Positions 45,519 through 55,366 of a stretch of DNA of 64,000 nucleotides are shown piece by piece; positions within the stretch are counted from its first letter, which is position 1; the number at the start of each line of letters is the position of its first letter. A model generated the notes under the pieces. That model had not been told where the DNA came from, did no database searches, and saw only the letters and a list, made by a program, of their open reading frames with translations. The DNA is from Szabonella alba (GTDB lineage: Bacteria > Pseudomonadota > Alphaproteobacteria > Rhodobacterales > Rhodobacteraceae): assembly GCF_016765775.1 (NCBI RefSeq), contig NZ_JAESVN010000005.1:264636-328635 (forward strand). Reading direction: 5' to 3'. Position numbers and translations under genes: made by a program.

Positions 45519-46151
45519 ATGGGTTTTCACGAGATACGCTTTCCCGCCAATCTGAGCTTCGGCTCGGTCGGCGGGCCGGAACGGCGCACCGAGATCGTGA
45601 CGCTGGTCAACGGGTTCGAGGAACGCAACAGCCCCTGGGCGGAGTCGCGGCGGCGCTATGATGCGGGGCTTGGCCTGCGCAGTCTGGATGATGTGGAGAT
45701 GCTGATCGCGTTTTTCGAGGCACGGCGCGGTCAGCTTTACGGGTTCCGCTGGAAGGACTGGGCCGATTTCAAATCGGGCCGCGCCTTGCAGCCCGTGGCC
45801 GAGACCGATCAGGTGCTGGGCCGCGGCGACGGGCATCAGCGCGATTTTGCGCTGGTCAAATCCTACCGCTCGGGGGAACAGACCTATCTGCGCCCGATCC
45901 GCAAACCTGTTGCGGGCAGCGTGATCGTGGCGCTGGAAGGCGACCGCAAGGTGGAAACGGTGGATTACACCGTCGACACGGCCCTGGGCATCCTGCGCTT
46001 TGCCTTTCCGCCCGAACCCGGCGCACTGGTCACGGCGGGGTTCGAATTCGATGTGCCGGTGCGGTTTGATACCGACCGGATCCAGACCTCGGTCGCGTCC
46101 TTCCGCGCGGGCGATGTGCCCTCGGTCCCGGTGGTGGAGTTGCGGGTATGA
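45519..46151 (+). CDS. GTA g12, distal tail protein (DUF2460)
   Basis: 210 residues of the DUF2460 family forming the ring between tail tube and baseplate hub. Segments: FPANLSFGSVGGPERRTEIVTLVNGFEERN, FFEARRGQLYGFRWKDWADFKS, GAL-type EPGALVTAGFEFDVPVRFDTD and the closing SVPVVELRV. ATG follows GAGGGGCAG. ATGA overlap with g13. Confidence 0.94.
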   Translation: MGFHEIRFPANLSFGSVGGPERRTEIVTLVNGFEERNSPWAESRRRYDAGLGLRSLDDVEMLIAFFEARRGQLYGFRWKDWADFKSGRALQPVAETDQVLGRGDGHQRDFALVKSYRSGEQTYLRPIRKPVAGSVIVALEGDRKVETVDYTVDTALGILRFAFPPEPGALVTAGFEFDVPVRFDTDRIQTSVASFRAGDVPSVPVVELRV

Positions 46152-47035
46152 CCGCGCGTGAGGCTTTGCACGCGCATCTGGCGCAGGGGATCACGACCAC
46201 CTGCCATGCCTGGGCGATCCGTCGCAAGGATGGCACGGTTTACGGATTCACCGATCACGACCGGGATCTTGAATTCGACGGGATAGTCTTTCAGGCCGGA
46301 ACCGGCCTGACCGCGCGGGCGCTGCAGCAGACCAGCGGGCTTGCGGTCGATAACAGTGAGGCGATGGGCGCGCTGTCGGATCTGTCGCTGACCGAGGCCG
46401 ACCTGATGGCGGGCCGGTTCGACGGGGCGGACCTGTCGGTCTGGCAGGTCAACTGGGCCGATCCATCGCAACGGGTGCTGCGGTTCCGGGGGATGATCGG
46501 TGAGATTCAGCGCGCCGGCGGGGCGTTCCGGGCGGAACTGCGCGGGCTGGCCGAGTTGCTGAACCAGCCGCAGGGGCGCAGCTATCAGCGCGGCTGTGCG
46601 GCCATTCTGGGCGACGCCGCCTGCCGGGTCGATCTGTCGCGGCCGGGACTGTCCTATGACGTGCCGGTCATTGTGATCGAGGACAGCATCCGTTTTCGCC
46701 TGCCGGAGCTGACGGATGTGGCGGGGGGGTGGTTTGAGCGGGGGCGCGTCGAGATGCTGACGGGTGCCGCCGCCGGGTTGACCGGTGTGGTGCGGCGCGA
46801 CCGTCTGGATGCGACCGGGCGCGTGATCGAACTGTGGCAGCGCCTTGGCGCGCCGATTGCGGATGGCGACCTGTTGCGCGTGGTGGCGGGCTGCGACAAG
46901 ACCGTTTCGACCTGTCGGTTCAAGTTCGCGAATTTCCTGAACTTCCGGGGCTTTCCCCATATCCCGGGTGAGGACTGGCTGACCGCCTATCCCGCCTCGG
47001 GTGGGTTGCACGATGGCGGGAGCCTGATGCGATGA
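46148..47035 (+). CDS. GTA g13, baseplate hub protein (DUF2163)
   Basis: 295 residues of the DUF2163 family. N-terminal hub domain: TTCHAWAIRRKDGTVYGFTDHDRDLEFDG. Four cysteines in the C-terminal half, spaced C-x8-C (RGCAAILGDAACRV, about 150 and 159) and C-x6-C (GCDKTVSTCRF, about 249 and 256), match the arrangement expected for an Fe-S-binding tail tip domain like lambda gpL. ATGA overlap with both neighbours. Confidence 0.93.
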   Translation: MTAREALHAHLAQGITTTCHAWAIRRKDGTVYGFTDHDRDLEFDGIVFQAGTGLTARALQQTSGLAVDNSEAMGALSDLSLTEADLMAGRFDGADLSVWQVNWADPSQRVLRFRGMIGEIQRAGGAFRAELRGLAELLNQPQGRSYQRGCAAILGDAACRVDLSRPGLSYDVPVIVIEDSIRFRLPELTDVAGGWFERGRVEMLTGAAAGLTGVVRRDRLDATGRVIELWQRLGAPIADGDLLRVVAGCDKTVSTCRFKFANFLNFRGFPHIPGEDWLTAYPASGGLHDGGSLMR

Positions 47036-47475
47036 ACGACCGGCAGGGGTTGATCGTGGCCGAGGCGCGGCGCTGGATCGGGACGCCCTATCAGCATCAG
47101 GCCAGTGCCTTGGGTCATGGGGCCGATTGTCTGGGTCTTGTCCGGGGTGTCTGGCGCGGCCTGCTGGGGCCCGAGCCTGTGCGCGTTCCGCCCTACAGCG
47201 CCGACTGGGCCGAGGCGTCGGGCCGTGAGGTGCTGCAGGTGGCGGCGCGGCACTGGCTGGATCCGGCACCGGGCGCTGAGGTCACGGCGGGCGATGTCCT
47301 GCTGTTCCGGATGCGGCAGGGACGGATCGCGAAACATCTGGGCATTGCCAGTGGGCCGGACCGTTTCATCCATGCCTATAGCGGCCATGGCGTCATCGAA
47401 AGCCCGCTTTCCACCCCCTGGGCGCGCCGCATCGTCGCGCGCTACCGCTTTCCCTGTCCTGAAGGAGCCGAATGA
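47032..47475 (+). CDS. GTA g14, NlpC/P60 cell-wall peptidase
   Basis: 147-residue cysteine peptidase that opens recipient peptidoglycan during DNA delivery. Catalytic Cys33 in HGADCLGLVRG, His in AKHLGIASG, and a likely third residue in FIHAYSGHGV; family members are of similar length. Its TGA is followed immediately by the g15 start. Confidence 0.95.
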   Translation: MNDRQGLIVAEARRWIGTPYQHQASALGHGADCLGLVRGVWRGLLGPEPVRVPPYSADWAEASGREVLQVAARHWLDPAPGAEVTAGDVLLFRMRQGRIAKHLGIASGPDRFIHAYSGHGVIESPLSTPWARRIVARYRFPCPEGAE

Positions 47476-50400
47476 ATGGCGACACTTGTGCTTTCTGCCG
47501 TGGGGGCAGCCATCGGCGCGGGCTTTGGCGGTACGGTTCTGGGCCTGTCGGGGGCGGTCATCGGGCGCGCGGTCGGCGCGACACTGGGCCGGGCCATCGA
47601 CCAGCGCCTGCTGGGCGCGGGCTCCGAGGCGGTGGAGGTCGGTCGGATCGACCGGTTCCGGCTGACCGGCGCATCTGAAGGGGCCGAGATCGCGCGGGTC
47701 TTTGGCCGCGCGCGGATCGCGGGGCAGATCATCTGGGCCACGCGGTTTCTGGAAAGCACGACCAGCAGCGGCGGCGGCAAGGGCGCACCTAAACCGCGCG
47801 TCACGACCTATTCCTATACGGTCAGTTTCGCCATCGCGCTTTGTGCCGGACAGATCCTTGGCGTCGGGCGGATCTGGGCCGACGGGCAGGAAATCGACCC
47901 CGGAACGCTGAACCTGCGGCTTTATCCCGGCAGCGAGGATCAGTTGCCCGATCCGCGCATCAAGGCGGTGGAAGGCACGGAAGAGGCACCCGCCTATCGC
48001 GGTATCGCCTATGTCGTGATCGAGGATCTGGATATCGGACGCTTCGGCAACCGCGTTCCGCAACTGTCATTCGAGGTGATCCGCCCTGCACAGGGGCCGC
48101 TGGCCGATGCCGAGACGCGGCTGGATCAGGCCGTGCGCGCGGTGGCAATGATGCCCGGCAGCGGGGAATACACGCTGGCGACCACGCCCGTGCGCTACAG
48201 CGACGGTCCGGGACTGGTCCGTCCTGTGAATACCAACACCCTGACGGAACAGACCGATTTCGAACTGGCGCTGGACAATCTGCGACGCGAACTGCCGCAG
48301 GTCGGGGCTGTCTCGCTGATCGTGTCATGGTTCGGCTCCAATCTGAAATGCGCCGAGTGCCGGATCGAACCAAAGGTCGACCAGAAGATCGAGGATCCCG
48401 CGATGATGCCCTGGCGCGCCGGGGGTCTGACGCGGGAGACGGCCGCCGAGGTGCAGCCGATTGAGGGGCGTCCGGCCTATGGCGGCACGCCCTCCGACCG
48501 GTCGGTGATCGAATCCATCGCCGCGATGCGGGAACAGGGGCTGGAGGTGATGGTCTATCCCTTCATCCTGATGGATCAGATCCCCGGCAACGGACTGGGC
48601 GACCCCTGGACCGGAGCGGAGGATCAGCCGGTTCTGCCCTGGCGCGGGCGGATCACCACATCTGCCGCACCGGGGCGTGACGGATCCCCCGATGGCACAT
48701 TAGCGGCCGAGGCCGAAGTTGCGGCCTTCTTCGGCACGGCGGATCTGGCCGATTTCACCTTTACCGGTGATACGGTGGCCTACAGCGGCGGCGATGGCTG
48801 GACCTATCGCCGCTTCATCCTGCATTACGCGCATCTTTGCGCCGCCGCAGGCGGGGTCGATGCCTTCTGCATCGGGTCAGAGATGCGCAGCCTGACCCAG
48901 ATCCGTGGCCCGGAACACAGCTTTCCGGCCGTGGCTGCGCTGCGCGCGCTGGCCGCTGATGTGCGCGCGGTTCTGGGACCGGAGACCGACATCACCTATG
49001 CCGCCGACTGGTCGGAATATTTCGGCTATCATGCCGATGGAAACGTTTATTTCCACCTTGATCCGCTCTGGTCCGATCCGGAGATCGATTTCATCGGCAT
49101 CGACAATTACATGCCCCTGTCGGACTGGCGCGATGGTGAGACCCATCGGGATGCGCCTTGGGGTGCGGTGCATGATCTGGCCTATCTGCGCGCCAATATT
49201 CTGGGCGGTGAAGGCTATGACTGGTATTATGACAGCCCCGAGGGCGAGGCCGCACAGCGCCGTCTGCCGATCACCGACGGCGCGCATGATGAGCCGTGGA
49301 TCTTCCGCTACAAGGATCTGCCCGGCTGGTGGTCGCATGAGCATTTCAACCGGATCGACGGTGTGCGTGCCGAGGCCCCGACCGCATGGGTTCCGGGGTC
49401 CAAGCCGATCCGCTTTACCGAATATGGCTGTGCTGCAATCGACAAAGGCACCAACCAGCCCAACCGGTTTCTGGATCCGAAAAGCTCGGAAAGCGGGCTG
49501 CCGAAATACTCCAATGGCCGGCGCGATGACGCGATGCAGATGCACTATCTGCGCGCCATGGCGGATTTCTGGTCCGATCCCGCGAACAACCCCCAGTCCG
49601 ATCTTTACGCAGGCCCGATGCTGGATATGGCGCGGGCCTTTGTCTGGGCCTGGGATGCGCGGCCCTATCCGGCCTTTCCGGGGCGCGGCGAACTGTGGTC
49701 GGATGCTGCCAACCATGCGCGCGGTCACTGGCTGACCGGGCGGGCGACGAACCAGCCGCTTTCGGCGGTCATTGCCGAACTTTGTGAAGCGGCGGGCCTG
49801 CGCCATCTGGACCTGCGGGGACTCTATGGCGTGGTACGCGGCTTCACGCCCTCGGGCGCGGGCACGGCGCGGGCGGCGCTGCAATCGCTGGTGCTGGCTT
49901 TCGGTCTGGATGTGATTGAGCGGGAAGGGAGGCTGATCTTCCGCCATCGCAGCGCGGCGCGTCCCCATCACCTGCTGCCGGAACGGCTTGCCCAAAGCGA
50001 TGAGATCGGCGGCGCGGTCGAGACCATCCGCGCCGCCGAGGCCGAGGGCGCGGGACGGATCCGGCTGGGCCATATCGACGAAGGCGGCGATTTTCTGCCC
50101 CGTGAAGTCGAGGTGTCCTTTCCCGATGCGGACGGGGCGGCGGTTGCCGGTTCGGAACTGCCGCTGGCCCTGACCGGATCCGAGGCGCGCGGCATTGCCG
50201 AGCGCTGGCTGGCCGAGGCCCGGGTGGCGCGGGATACGGCCCGCTTCGCGTTGCCGCCTTCGGCGGCGGGGATCGGCGCGGGCGACACGGTGCAGATCGG
50301 GGCGGATCGTTTCCGCATCGATCGTCTGGACCAGTCCGGGCCCGCACTGGTCGAGGCCGTGCGCGTGGAACCCGCCCTTTATGCGCCGGGTGAAGACAGC

Positions 50401-51372
50401 ACCGAACGGTTGCAATCGCAGGCTTTCGTGCCTCCGGTTCCGGTCTTTCCGCTGTTTCTGGATCTGCCCTTGCTGCGCGGCAATGAACTGCCGCATGCGC
50501 CCTATGTGGCTGCCTTGTCCGTGCCTTGGCCCGGGGCGGTCGGGGTCTGGAAAGGAATCACTGCAGAGTCCTTTGATTTCAATCTGCTTTTGCCGCTTGC
50601 CGCAACAATCGGCGTGACCGAGACGCCGCTGGTCGCGGCCCCTTCGGGCCGCTGGGATCGCGGCGCGCCCCTGCGTGTGCGGCTGTCCTCCGGCGCGTTG
50701 CAATCGGTCGATGATGCGGCGCTGCTGGCCGGGGCGAATATCGCCATGATCGGCGATGGCAGTTCCGCAAACTGGGAGGTGTTCCAGTTCGCGCAGGCCG
50801 ATCTGATCGGTCCGCGCAGCTATGATCTGGGCCGTCGGTTGCGGGGCCAGTTGGGCAGCGATGCGCTGATGCCGGAGATATGGCCTGCAGGATCCTATGT
50901 CGTGCTGTTCAACGCGGCGCTGGCGCAGCTTGATCTTGCGCCGTCTGAGCGCGGTCTGGCGCGGCATTACCGGATCGGCACTGCCGCGCGCGGTGTCGAT
51001 GACCGCAATGCCGTGCAGCGCGTCGAGGCCTTCAGCGGGATCGGCCTGCGCTGCTATTCCCCCGTTCATCTGCGTCACCGCCTGTTGCCGGACGGCGCGA
51101 TGCGGGCAAGCTGGATCCGGCGCACGCGGATTGACGGCGACAGCTGGGACGCGATCGAGGTGCCGCTGGCCGAAGAGCGCGAATCCTATCTGCTCCGCGT
51201 GCTGGTTGATGGCGCGATCCGCCGGGAAGTGACCACGCCCGAGCCGCATTGGACCTATTCCCTGTCCGACCGTCTGGCCGACGGGATCACCGCAGGGTTT
51301 GAGCTGCATGTGGCGCAGATTTCTGACAGTTTCGGCCCGGGCGCCTTTGCCCGCCTTTCGGTCCCGGCCTAG
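47476..51372 (+). CDS. GTA g15, megatron / host-specificity tail protein
   Basis: At 1298 residues the largest GTA protein and tip of the tail. Order seen: a hydrophobic glycine-rich N-terminus (about 1-40, VLSAVGAAIGAGFGGTVLGLSGAVIG) that may insert into the recipient membrane; a baseplate hub-like part; a TIM-barrel glycoside-hydrolase-like domain (about 430-760; FCIGSEMRSLTQIRG, DPEIDFIGIDNYMPLSDW, PIRFTEYGCAAIDKGTNQPN); the phage tail tip domain (about 790-990), and C-terminal receptor-binding segments. Full length with no frameshift. Confidence 0.95.
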   Translation: MATLVLSAVGAAIGAGFGGTVLGLSGAVIGRAVGATLGRAIDQRLLGAGSEAVEVGRIDRFRLTGASEGAEIARVFGRARIAGQIIWATRFLESTTSSGGGKGAPKPRVTTYSYTVSFAIALCAGQILGVGRIWADGQEIDPGTLNLRLYPGSEDQLPDPRIKAVEGTEEAPAYRGIAYVVIEDLDIGRFGNRVPQLSFEVIRPAQGPLADAETRLDQAVRAVAMMPGSGEYTLATTPVRYSDGPGLVRPVNTNTLTEQTDFELALDNLRRELPQVGAVSLIVSWFGSNLKCAECRIEPKVDQKIEDPAMMPWRAGGLTRETAAEVQPIEGRPAYGGTPSDRSVIESIAAMREQGLEVMVYPFILMDQIPGNGLGDPWTGAEDQPVLPWRGRITTSAAPGRDGSPDGTLAAEAEVAAFFGTADLADFTFTGDTVAYSGGDGWTYRRFILHYAHLCAAAGGVDAFCIGSEMRSLTQIRGPEHSFPAVAALRALAADVRAVLGPETDITYAADWSEYFGYHADGNVYFHLDPLWSDPEIDFIGIDNYMPLSDWRDGETHRDAPWGAVHDLAYLRANILGGEGYDWYYDSPEGEAAQRRLPITDGAHDEPWIFRYKDLPGWWSHEHFNRIDGVRAEAPTAWVPGSKPIRFTEYGCAAIDKGTNQPNRFLDPKSSESGLPKYSNGRRDDAMQMHYLRAMADFWSDPANNPQSDLYAGPMLDMARAFVWAWDARPYPAFPGRGELWSDAANHARGHWLTGRATNQPLSAVIAELCEAAGLRHLDLRGLYGVVRGFTPSGAGTARAALQSLVLAFGLDVIEREGRLIFRHRSAARPHHLLPERLAQSDEIGGAVETIRAAEAEGAGRIRLGHIDEGGDFLPREVEVSFPDADGAAVAGSELPLALTGSEARGIAERWLAEARVARDTARFALPPSAAGIGAGDTVQIGADRFRIDRLDQSGPALVEAVRVEPALYAPGEDSTERLQSQAFVPPVPVFPLFLDLPLLRGNELPHAPYVAALSVPWPGAVGVWKGITAESFDFNLLLPLAATIGVTETPLVAAPSGRWDRGAPLRVRLSSGALQSVDDAALLAGANIAMIGDGSSANWEVFQFAQADLIGPRSYDLGRRLRGQLGSDALMPEIWPAGSYVVLFNAALAQLDLAPSERGLARHYRIGTAARGVDDRNAVQRVEAFSGIGLRCYSPVHLRHRLLPDGAMRASWIRRTRIDGDSWDAIEVPLAEERESYLLRVLVDGAIRREVTTPEPHWTYSLSDRLADGITAGFELHVAQISDSFGPGAFARLSVPA

Positions 51373-51432
51373 CCTGCCGGGCCGGACCGCGGCGGACCGG
51401 GCCGGAAGAATGAAATATTTGCCGCTACCCTC

Positions 51433-51461
51433 TGGACAGGCCCCTGCACCTCGCATAATAC
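51433..51461 (+). promoter_or_regulatory. Promoter of tRNA-Phe
   Basis: TGGACA and TAATAC are spaced 17 bases apart and predict a transcription start about 4 bases before the mature tRNA 5' end. It lies in the 99-base gap after the last GTA gene, so the tRNA does not depend on GTA expression. Confidence 0.5.
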
Positions 51462-51471
51462 CCGGCGCAAG

Positions 51472-51547
51472 GCCCGGATAGCTCAGTTGGTAGAGCAACG
51501 GATTGAAAATCCGTGTGTCGGCGGTTCAAATCCGTCTCCGGGCACCA
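51472..51547 (+). tRNA. tRNA-Phe (GAA anticodon)
   Basis: 76 bases fold as a full cloverleaf: acceptor GCCCGGA/TCCGGGC, D arm GCTC..GAGC, anticodon stem ACGGA/TCCGT with loop TTGAAAA (anticodon GAA), and T arm with GGTTCAAATCC. The 3' CCA is encoded. Confidence 0.97.
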
Positions 51548-51651
51548 CTTTCCAACAAATCCTGTGATGTCATCGGTTTGGGCAGTGGCGCAACTGTCAT
51601 GTCATCGGGTGCCGCTTTGGGTGCATCGGACAGACACCCCGGCACATTCCG

Positions 51652-52530
51652 TCAGAACCACTGGCCCGGCTCCATCAGCCCCAGATCCATCAATTGCTGG
51701 CTGTGCCATTCGAACTCGGTCGAATTGTGCCAGCGGAATGTGTGGATATCAAAGGTTGACCCAGGATTGCGCTTCAGCGCCTTGGCGGTGCGAAAGGATG
51801 CGATTGCGGTCGTGATGTTGTGATGCCAGGGGCAGGCATAGGTGTTGTATTCCTCATCCGTGAAGGTGAAATCGGGCCGCAGGCGCAGTCCAGGTTTTGC
51901 CCGGAACAGCGCGATACGGTCGATCTTGCGGCGCGCGGGGGGAATATGCTCCTCAAAGCGCCAGCGCAGACCGCCGAAGAAATCAAGCTGGCGTTCCCTT
52001 GGATGATTATGGTTTGCCGGATCGCGGCGTCCAAGCGCGTAATAGCCTGAGCGGTCCAGTAATGCGCCCTCAAGGCAAACTGCATCTGGATGCCGGTCAA
52101 GATCCGGCGCGTAAAGGTCGATCACATAGGACAGGACCGCGTCGCGCCGTTCTTCGGTCTGGAAGGTCAGCATCTCGCGGATGCTGCGCGTCTCGCAGAA
52201 CGGAAAGAACAGGTATTCGGCGTTATAGCCGTAATGGAACCATGTTCCCGGCGCAGCCTCGATCATAAGGTTGACCGCCGTCATCAGCGCATTTTCGGCA
52301 TGCGCGTCATACCGGATCCGATGCACCCGTTCGGACAGGTCGGCGGCAAGCGGCATTTCCACCGCAGTCAGCAGAATCACGGGGAAGAATCCCATTTTCA
52401 GATGATGGCGCAGGGTGCTGTCGATTTCCACGCTGTCTTCGGCCATGACCACGGCCACCGGTCCCTTGGCCAGCAGCCCGCCATGCCGGGCAAGAAAATT
52501 TCCGAGATCCGAATGCTGCATCCTGTCCAT
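51652..52530 (-). CDS. Glycosyltransferase family 2-like protein
   Basis: A soluble protein of about 292 residues. The N-terminal [30 protein letters not shown] resembles the start of a GT2/GT92-like fold (acidic residue plus a moving-loop histidine). Central [27 protein letters not shown] and [16 protein letters not shown], and C-terminal [32 protein letters not shown] are strongly family-like in Rhodobacterales. Acceptor and donor are unknown. ATGs at 52530 and 52521 are both possible. It is convergent with tRNA-Phe and unlinked to the GTA genes. Confidence 0.65.
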   Translation of the reverse strand: MDRMQHSDLGNFLARHGGLLAKGPVAVVMAEDSVEIDSTLRHHLKMGFFPVILLTAVEMPLAADLSERVHRIRYDAHAENALMTAVNLMIEAAPGTWFHYGYNAEYLFFPFCETRSIREMLTFQTEERRDAVLSYVIDLYAPDLDRHPDAVCLEGALLDRSGYYALGRRDPANHNHPRERQLDFFGGLRWRFEEHIPPARRKIDRIALFRAKPGLRLRPDFTFTDEEYNTYACPWHHNITTAIASFRTAKALKRNPGSTFDIHTFRWHNSTEFEWHSQQLMDLGLMEPGQWF

Positions 52531-52783
52531 CCTGCCGGTCACGTCTTTGTCGCCCGCTTCTTGCTGTTGCGGGGGATGCGGTCAAGCAAAGGGGAAAGCC
52601 GCGCCAAGGTCAATCGGGACTGTGAAGGGCGGAGAGATTGAAGATCGGCTGGGTTCGGGCTATAGGGCGGCTGCAATAGGCCCCCGCTTGTCGGGTATAT
52701 TCCCGGATGCGGCCAGTGACTGGGCCTGCGCTTGGGCCGGGGCCTGGATTGGGGCCCGGACTGGGGATCGAGGGAAACGCGCC

Positions 52784-54148
52784 ATGACCGACCAGACAAG
52801 CCCCAAACCCGCGACACCTGCCGGTCAGGCCGACAGGTCCGCCGATGCTGCGCCCGTGCCGCGCAAGCTGTTCATCAAGACCTATGGCTGTCAGATGAAT
52901 GTCTATGACAGCGAACGCATGGCCGAGGTTCTGGGCGCCGAGGGCTATACCCGCACCGACACGGTCGAGGATGCCGATATGGTGCTGCTGAACACCTGCC
53001 ATATCCGCGAAAAGGCGTCCGAGAAGCTCTATTCCGATCTGGGCCGGCTGAAACCTGCGAAACTGGCCAAGCCCGATCTGAAAATCGGTGTTGCGGGCTG
53101 TGTGGCACAGGCCGAGGGCGGGGAAATCCTGCGCCGGATGCCATTGGTCGATCTGGTCGTGGGGCCGCAAAGCTATCACCGGTTGCCCGCGATGATGCGG
53201 GCCGAAGGGCAGGTCGTGGATACCGATTTCCCGGCCGAGGACAAGTTCGACCATCTGCCCGAACGCCGCGCGCTGCGTGGGCCGACCGCCTTTCTGACCG
53301 TGCAGGAGGGCTGTGATAAGTTCTGCGCCTTCTGTGTCGTGCCCTATACGCGCGGGGCCGAGGTCAGCCGCCCGCCCGAACGCCTGCTGGCCGAGGCGCG
53401 CGATCTGGTCAGCCGCGGCGTGCGCGAGATCACGCTCTTGGGACAGAACGTCAATGCCTATCACGGCGGCGGCTGGGGTCTTGCCCGGCTGTTGAGGGAA
53501 CTGGCGGGGATCGAGGGGCTGGAGCGGTTGCGCTATACCACCAGCCACCCCAATGACATGGAGGACGATCTGATCGCCGCCCATGGCGACCTGCCGCAAC
53601 TGATGCCCTATCTGCATCTGCCGGTGCAGTCGGGGTCGGACCGGATCCTGAAGGCGATGAACCGCAAGCATACTGCGGCAGACTATCTGCGGCTGGTCGA
53701 ACGCATCCGCGCCGTGCGGCCCGACATCCTGCTGTCGTCGGATTTCATCGTCGGCTTTCCCGGTGAAACTGATGCCGATTTCGAGGCAACGATGGACCTG
53801 ATCGCAGCGATCGGCTATGGCGCAGCCTTCTCGTTCAAATATTCCGCCCGGCCCGGAACGCCCGCTGCCGAAAAGACCCCCGTCGCGCCTGATATCGCGG
53901 ATGAAAGGCTGCAGCGTCTGCAATCGTTGGTCACGCAGCAGCAGCGCGCGGCGCAAGAGGCCATGGTCGGGCGCGAGGTTTCGGTGCTTTATGAAAAGCC
54001 GGGCCGCCTGCCGGGGCAGATGGTCGGCAAATCCGATCATCTTCATGCCGTGCATGTCACCGATCCTGCGGGAAAGGTGGGGGATCTGGTGCGCGTTCGG
54101 GTGACGGCCTCTTCCACCAATTCTCTGGCGGCGGAACGGCTGGACTGA
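52784..54148 (+). CDS. miaB: tRNA-2-methylthio-N6-dimethylallyladenosine synthase
   Basis: Radical-SAM methylthiotransferase modifying A37 of tRNAs reading UNN codons, including tRNA-Phe encoded just upstream. 454 residues. N-terminal UPF0004 domain with three auxiliary cluster cysteines ([30 protein letters not shown]), the radical-SAM CxxxCxxC in [17 protein letters not shown], and a C-terminal TRAM domain (about 385-454). ATG follows AGGGAAACGC; the open frame before it is spacer. Confidence 0.96.
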   Translation: MTDQTSPKPATPAGQADRSADAAPVPRKLFIKTYGCQMNVYDSERMAEVLGAEGYTRTDTVEDADMVLLNTCHIREKASEKLYSDLGRLKPAKLAKPDLKIGVAGCVAQAEGGEILRRMPLVDLVVGPQSYHRLPAMMRAEGQVVDTDFPAEDKFDHLPERRALRGPTAFLTVQEGCDKFCAFCVVPYTRGAEVSRPPERLLAEARDLVSRGVREITLLGQNVNAYHGGGWGLARLLRELAGIEGLERLRYTTSHPNDMEDDLIAAHGDLPQLMPYLHLPVQSGSDRILKAMNRKHTAADYLRLVERIRAVRPDILLSSDFIVGFPGETDADFEATMDLIAAIGYGAAFSFKYSARPGTPAAEKTPVAPDIADERLQRLQSLVTQQQRAAQEAMVGREVSVLYEKPGRLPGQMVGKSDHLHAVHVTDPAGKVGDLVRVRVTASSTNSLAAERLD

Positions 54149-54180
54149 TCGCGGTCGCTGGTCCGGCGCTAGCCCGGGGA

Positions 54181-55359
54181 TCAGCCTTTGGCGATCAGGG
54201 GCAGCGCGGTCAGGCCGTGAAAGTGATAGCTGTCGGCATAGGTCGCCGGACCGGCAAGCGCCAGTCCGGGCAGCCGGGCGAACAGGATCGGCAGGGCGAT
54301 CTGCAGTTCCAGCCGGGCAAGCGGCGCGCCGACACAGAAATGCAGCCCCCCGCCAAAGGCCAGATGCGGTGCGGCAGTCCGCGCCGGGTTGAACCGGTGC
54401 GGATCCTGCCAGACCGCCGGATCGCGATTCGCCGCCCCCAGAAGCAGCGCGATGCGGCTGCCCGCGGCAAGGTTCTGGCCCATGACCTCAACCGGTTCAT
54501 AGACATGGCGAAAGAACAGATGCAGCGGCGGATCATGGCGCAGCACTTCCTCGGCCAGCGCGGCGGGGGAATGGGCGGCGGGATTGCAGCCTTCGCTCAG
54601 GGTCGCCTTCACGCCGTTGCCGATCGTGTGGACGGTCGCCTCATGCCCGGCATTCAGCAGCAGGATGCAGGTCGCGATCATCTCATCCGTGGCCAGCCGG
54701 TCCTCGTTTTCGCGGGCGGCAATCAGATGGGTCAACAGGTCATCGGCAGGATGTTTGCGCCGCATCTCGATATGATCGCGCAGGAAGGCCGAGAATTCGG
54801 CGGCGGCACGGGCGGCGGCCTCTTCATCCGCGCGGCTGCGCTGCGGGATATACATGCGCACCATCGCATGCGACCAGCCCAGCAAACGGTCGGCCATGGT
54901 TTCGGGCACGCCCAGCAGACGCGCGATGATGATGACCGGCAGATGCTGCGCGAAGGTCTCGATCAGGTCGAATTCCCCATCCGGCAGCGCGTCGATCAGG
55001 CTGTGGGTCAGGCTTTCGATCTCGGGCCCCAGCGCCGCGATCCGGCGTGAGGTGAAGGCCCGCAGCACCAGACCGCGCAACCGCGTATGGCGGGGCGGTT
55101 CCAGTTCCAGCATGGAATGATCCTCGACCGCATAAAAGGGGCGCAGATGGTCGGGCACGGGCATGCGCTGACCGGGCGGGGTTTCGCGCCCGAAACGACG
55201 GTCGCGCAAGATCGCATTCACCGCCGCATGCGAGGTGGCACAGATCGTGTCATAGTCTTCCCACAGAAAGAAGGGCCCCGCCGCGCGGGCGCGGTCGTAG
55301 AAGTCATAGGGGTTCTGGACGAAATCCGGCTGGTTCGGGGATTGGCGCAGGCGCTGCAT
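54181..55359 (-). CDS. Cytochrome P450
   Basis: Soluble bacterial P450 of 392 residues. The heme-thiolate loop FGGGLHFCVGAPLAR is canonical; the ExxR pair is in LAEEVLRHDPPLH; the I-helix reads LLLNAGHEATVHTIG, where Ala occupies the place of the usual proton-relay Thr (AGxxT), as in P450eryF. N-terminal FVQNPYDFYDRARAAGPFF is family-like. It starts 7 bases downstream of tpiA, so they are probably cotranscribed. No ferredoxin partner is nearby. Substrate unknown. Confidence 0.92.
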   Translation of the reverse strand: MQRLRQSPNQPDFVQNPYDFYDRARAAGPFFLWEDYDTICATSHAAVNAILRDRRFGRETPPGQRMPVPDHLRPFYAVEDHSMLELEPPRHTRLRGLVLRAFTSRRIAALGPEIESLTHSLIDALPDGEFDLIETFAQHLPVIIIARLLGVPETMADRLLGWSHAMVRMYIPQRSRADEEAAARAAAEFSAFLRDHIEMRRKHPADDLLTHLIAARENEDRLATDEMIATCILLLNAGHEATVHTIGNGVKATLSEGCNPAAHSPAALAEEVLRHDPPLHLFFRHVYEPVEVMGQNLAAGSRIALLLGAANRDPAVWQDPHRFNPARTAAPHLAFGGGLHFCVGAPLARLELQIALPILFARLPGLALAGPATYADSYHFHGLTALPLIAKG

Positions 55360-55366
55360 CTTGGGA

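Noticed and set aside
37363..51372. Ordinary prophage
   Set aside because: No integrase, excisionase, repressor, replication or lysis gene, no visible att repeats, and gene order and sizes are those of the GTA.
48877..51498. Very long open frame on the minus strand opposite GTA g15
   Set aside because: It mirrors the codon phase of g15 in GC-rich DNA, has no RBS, and its translation is rich in Arg, Pro, His and Gln without any domain. The same applies to long frames opposite uvrD (6219-8903) and g2/g3 (38700-41246).
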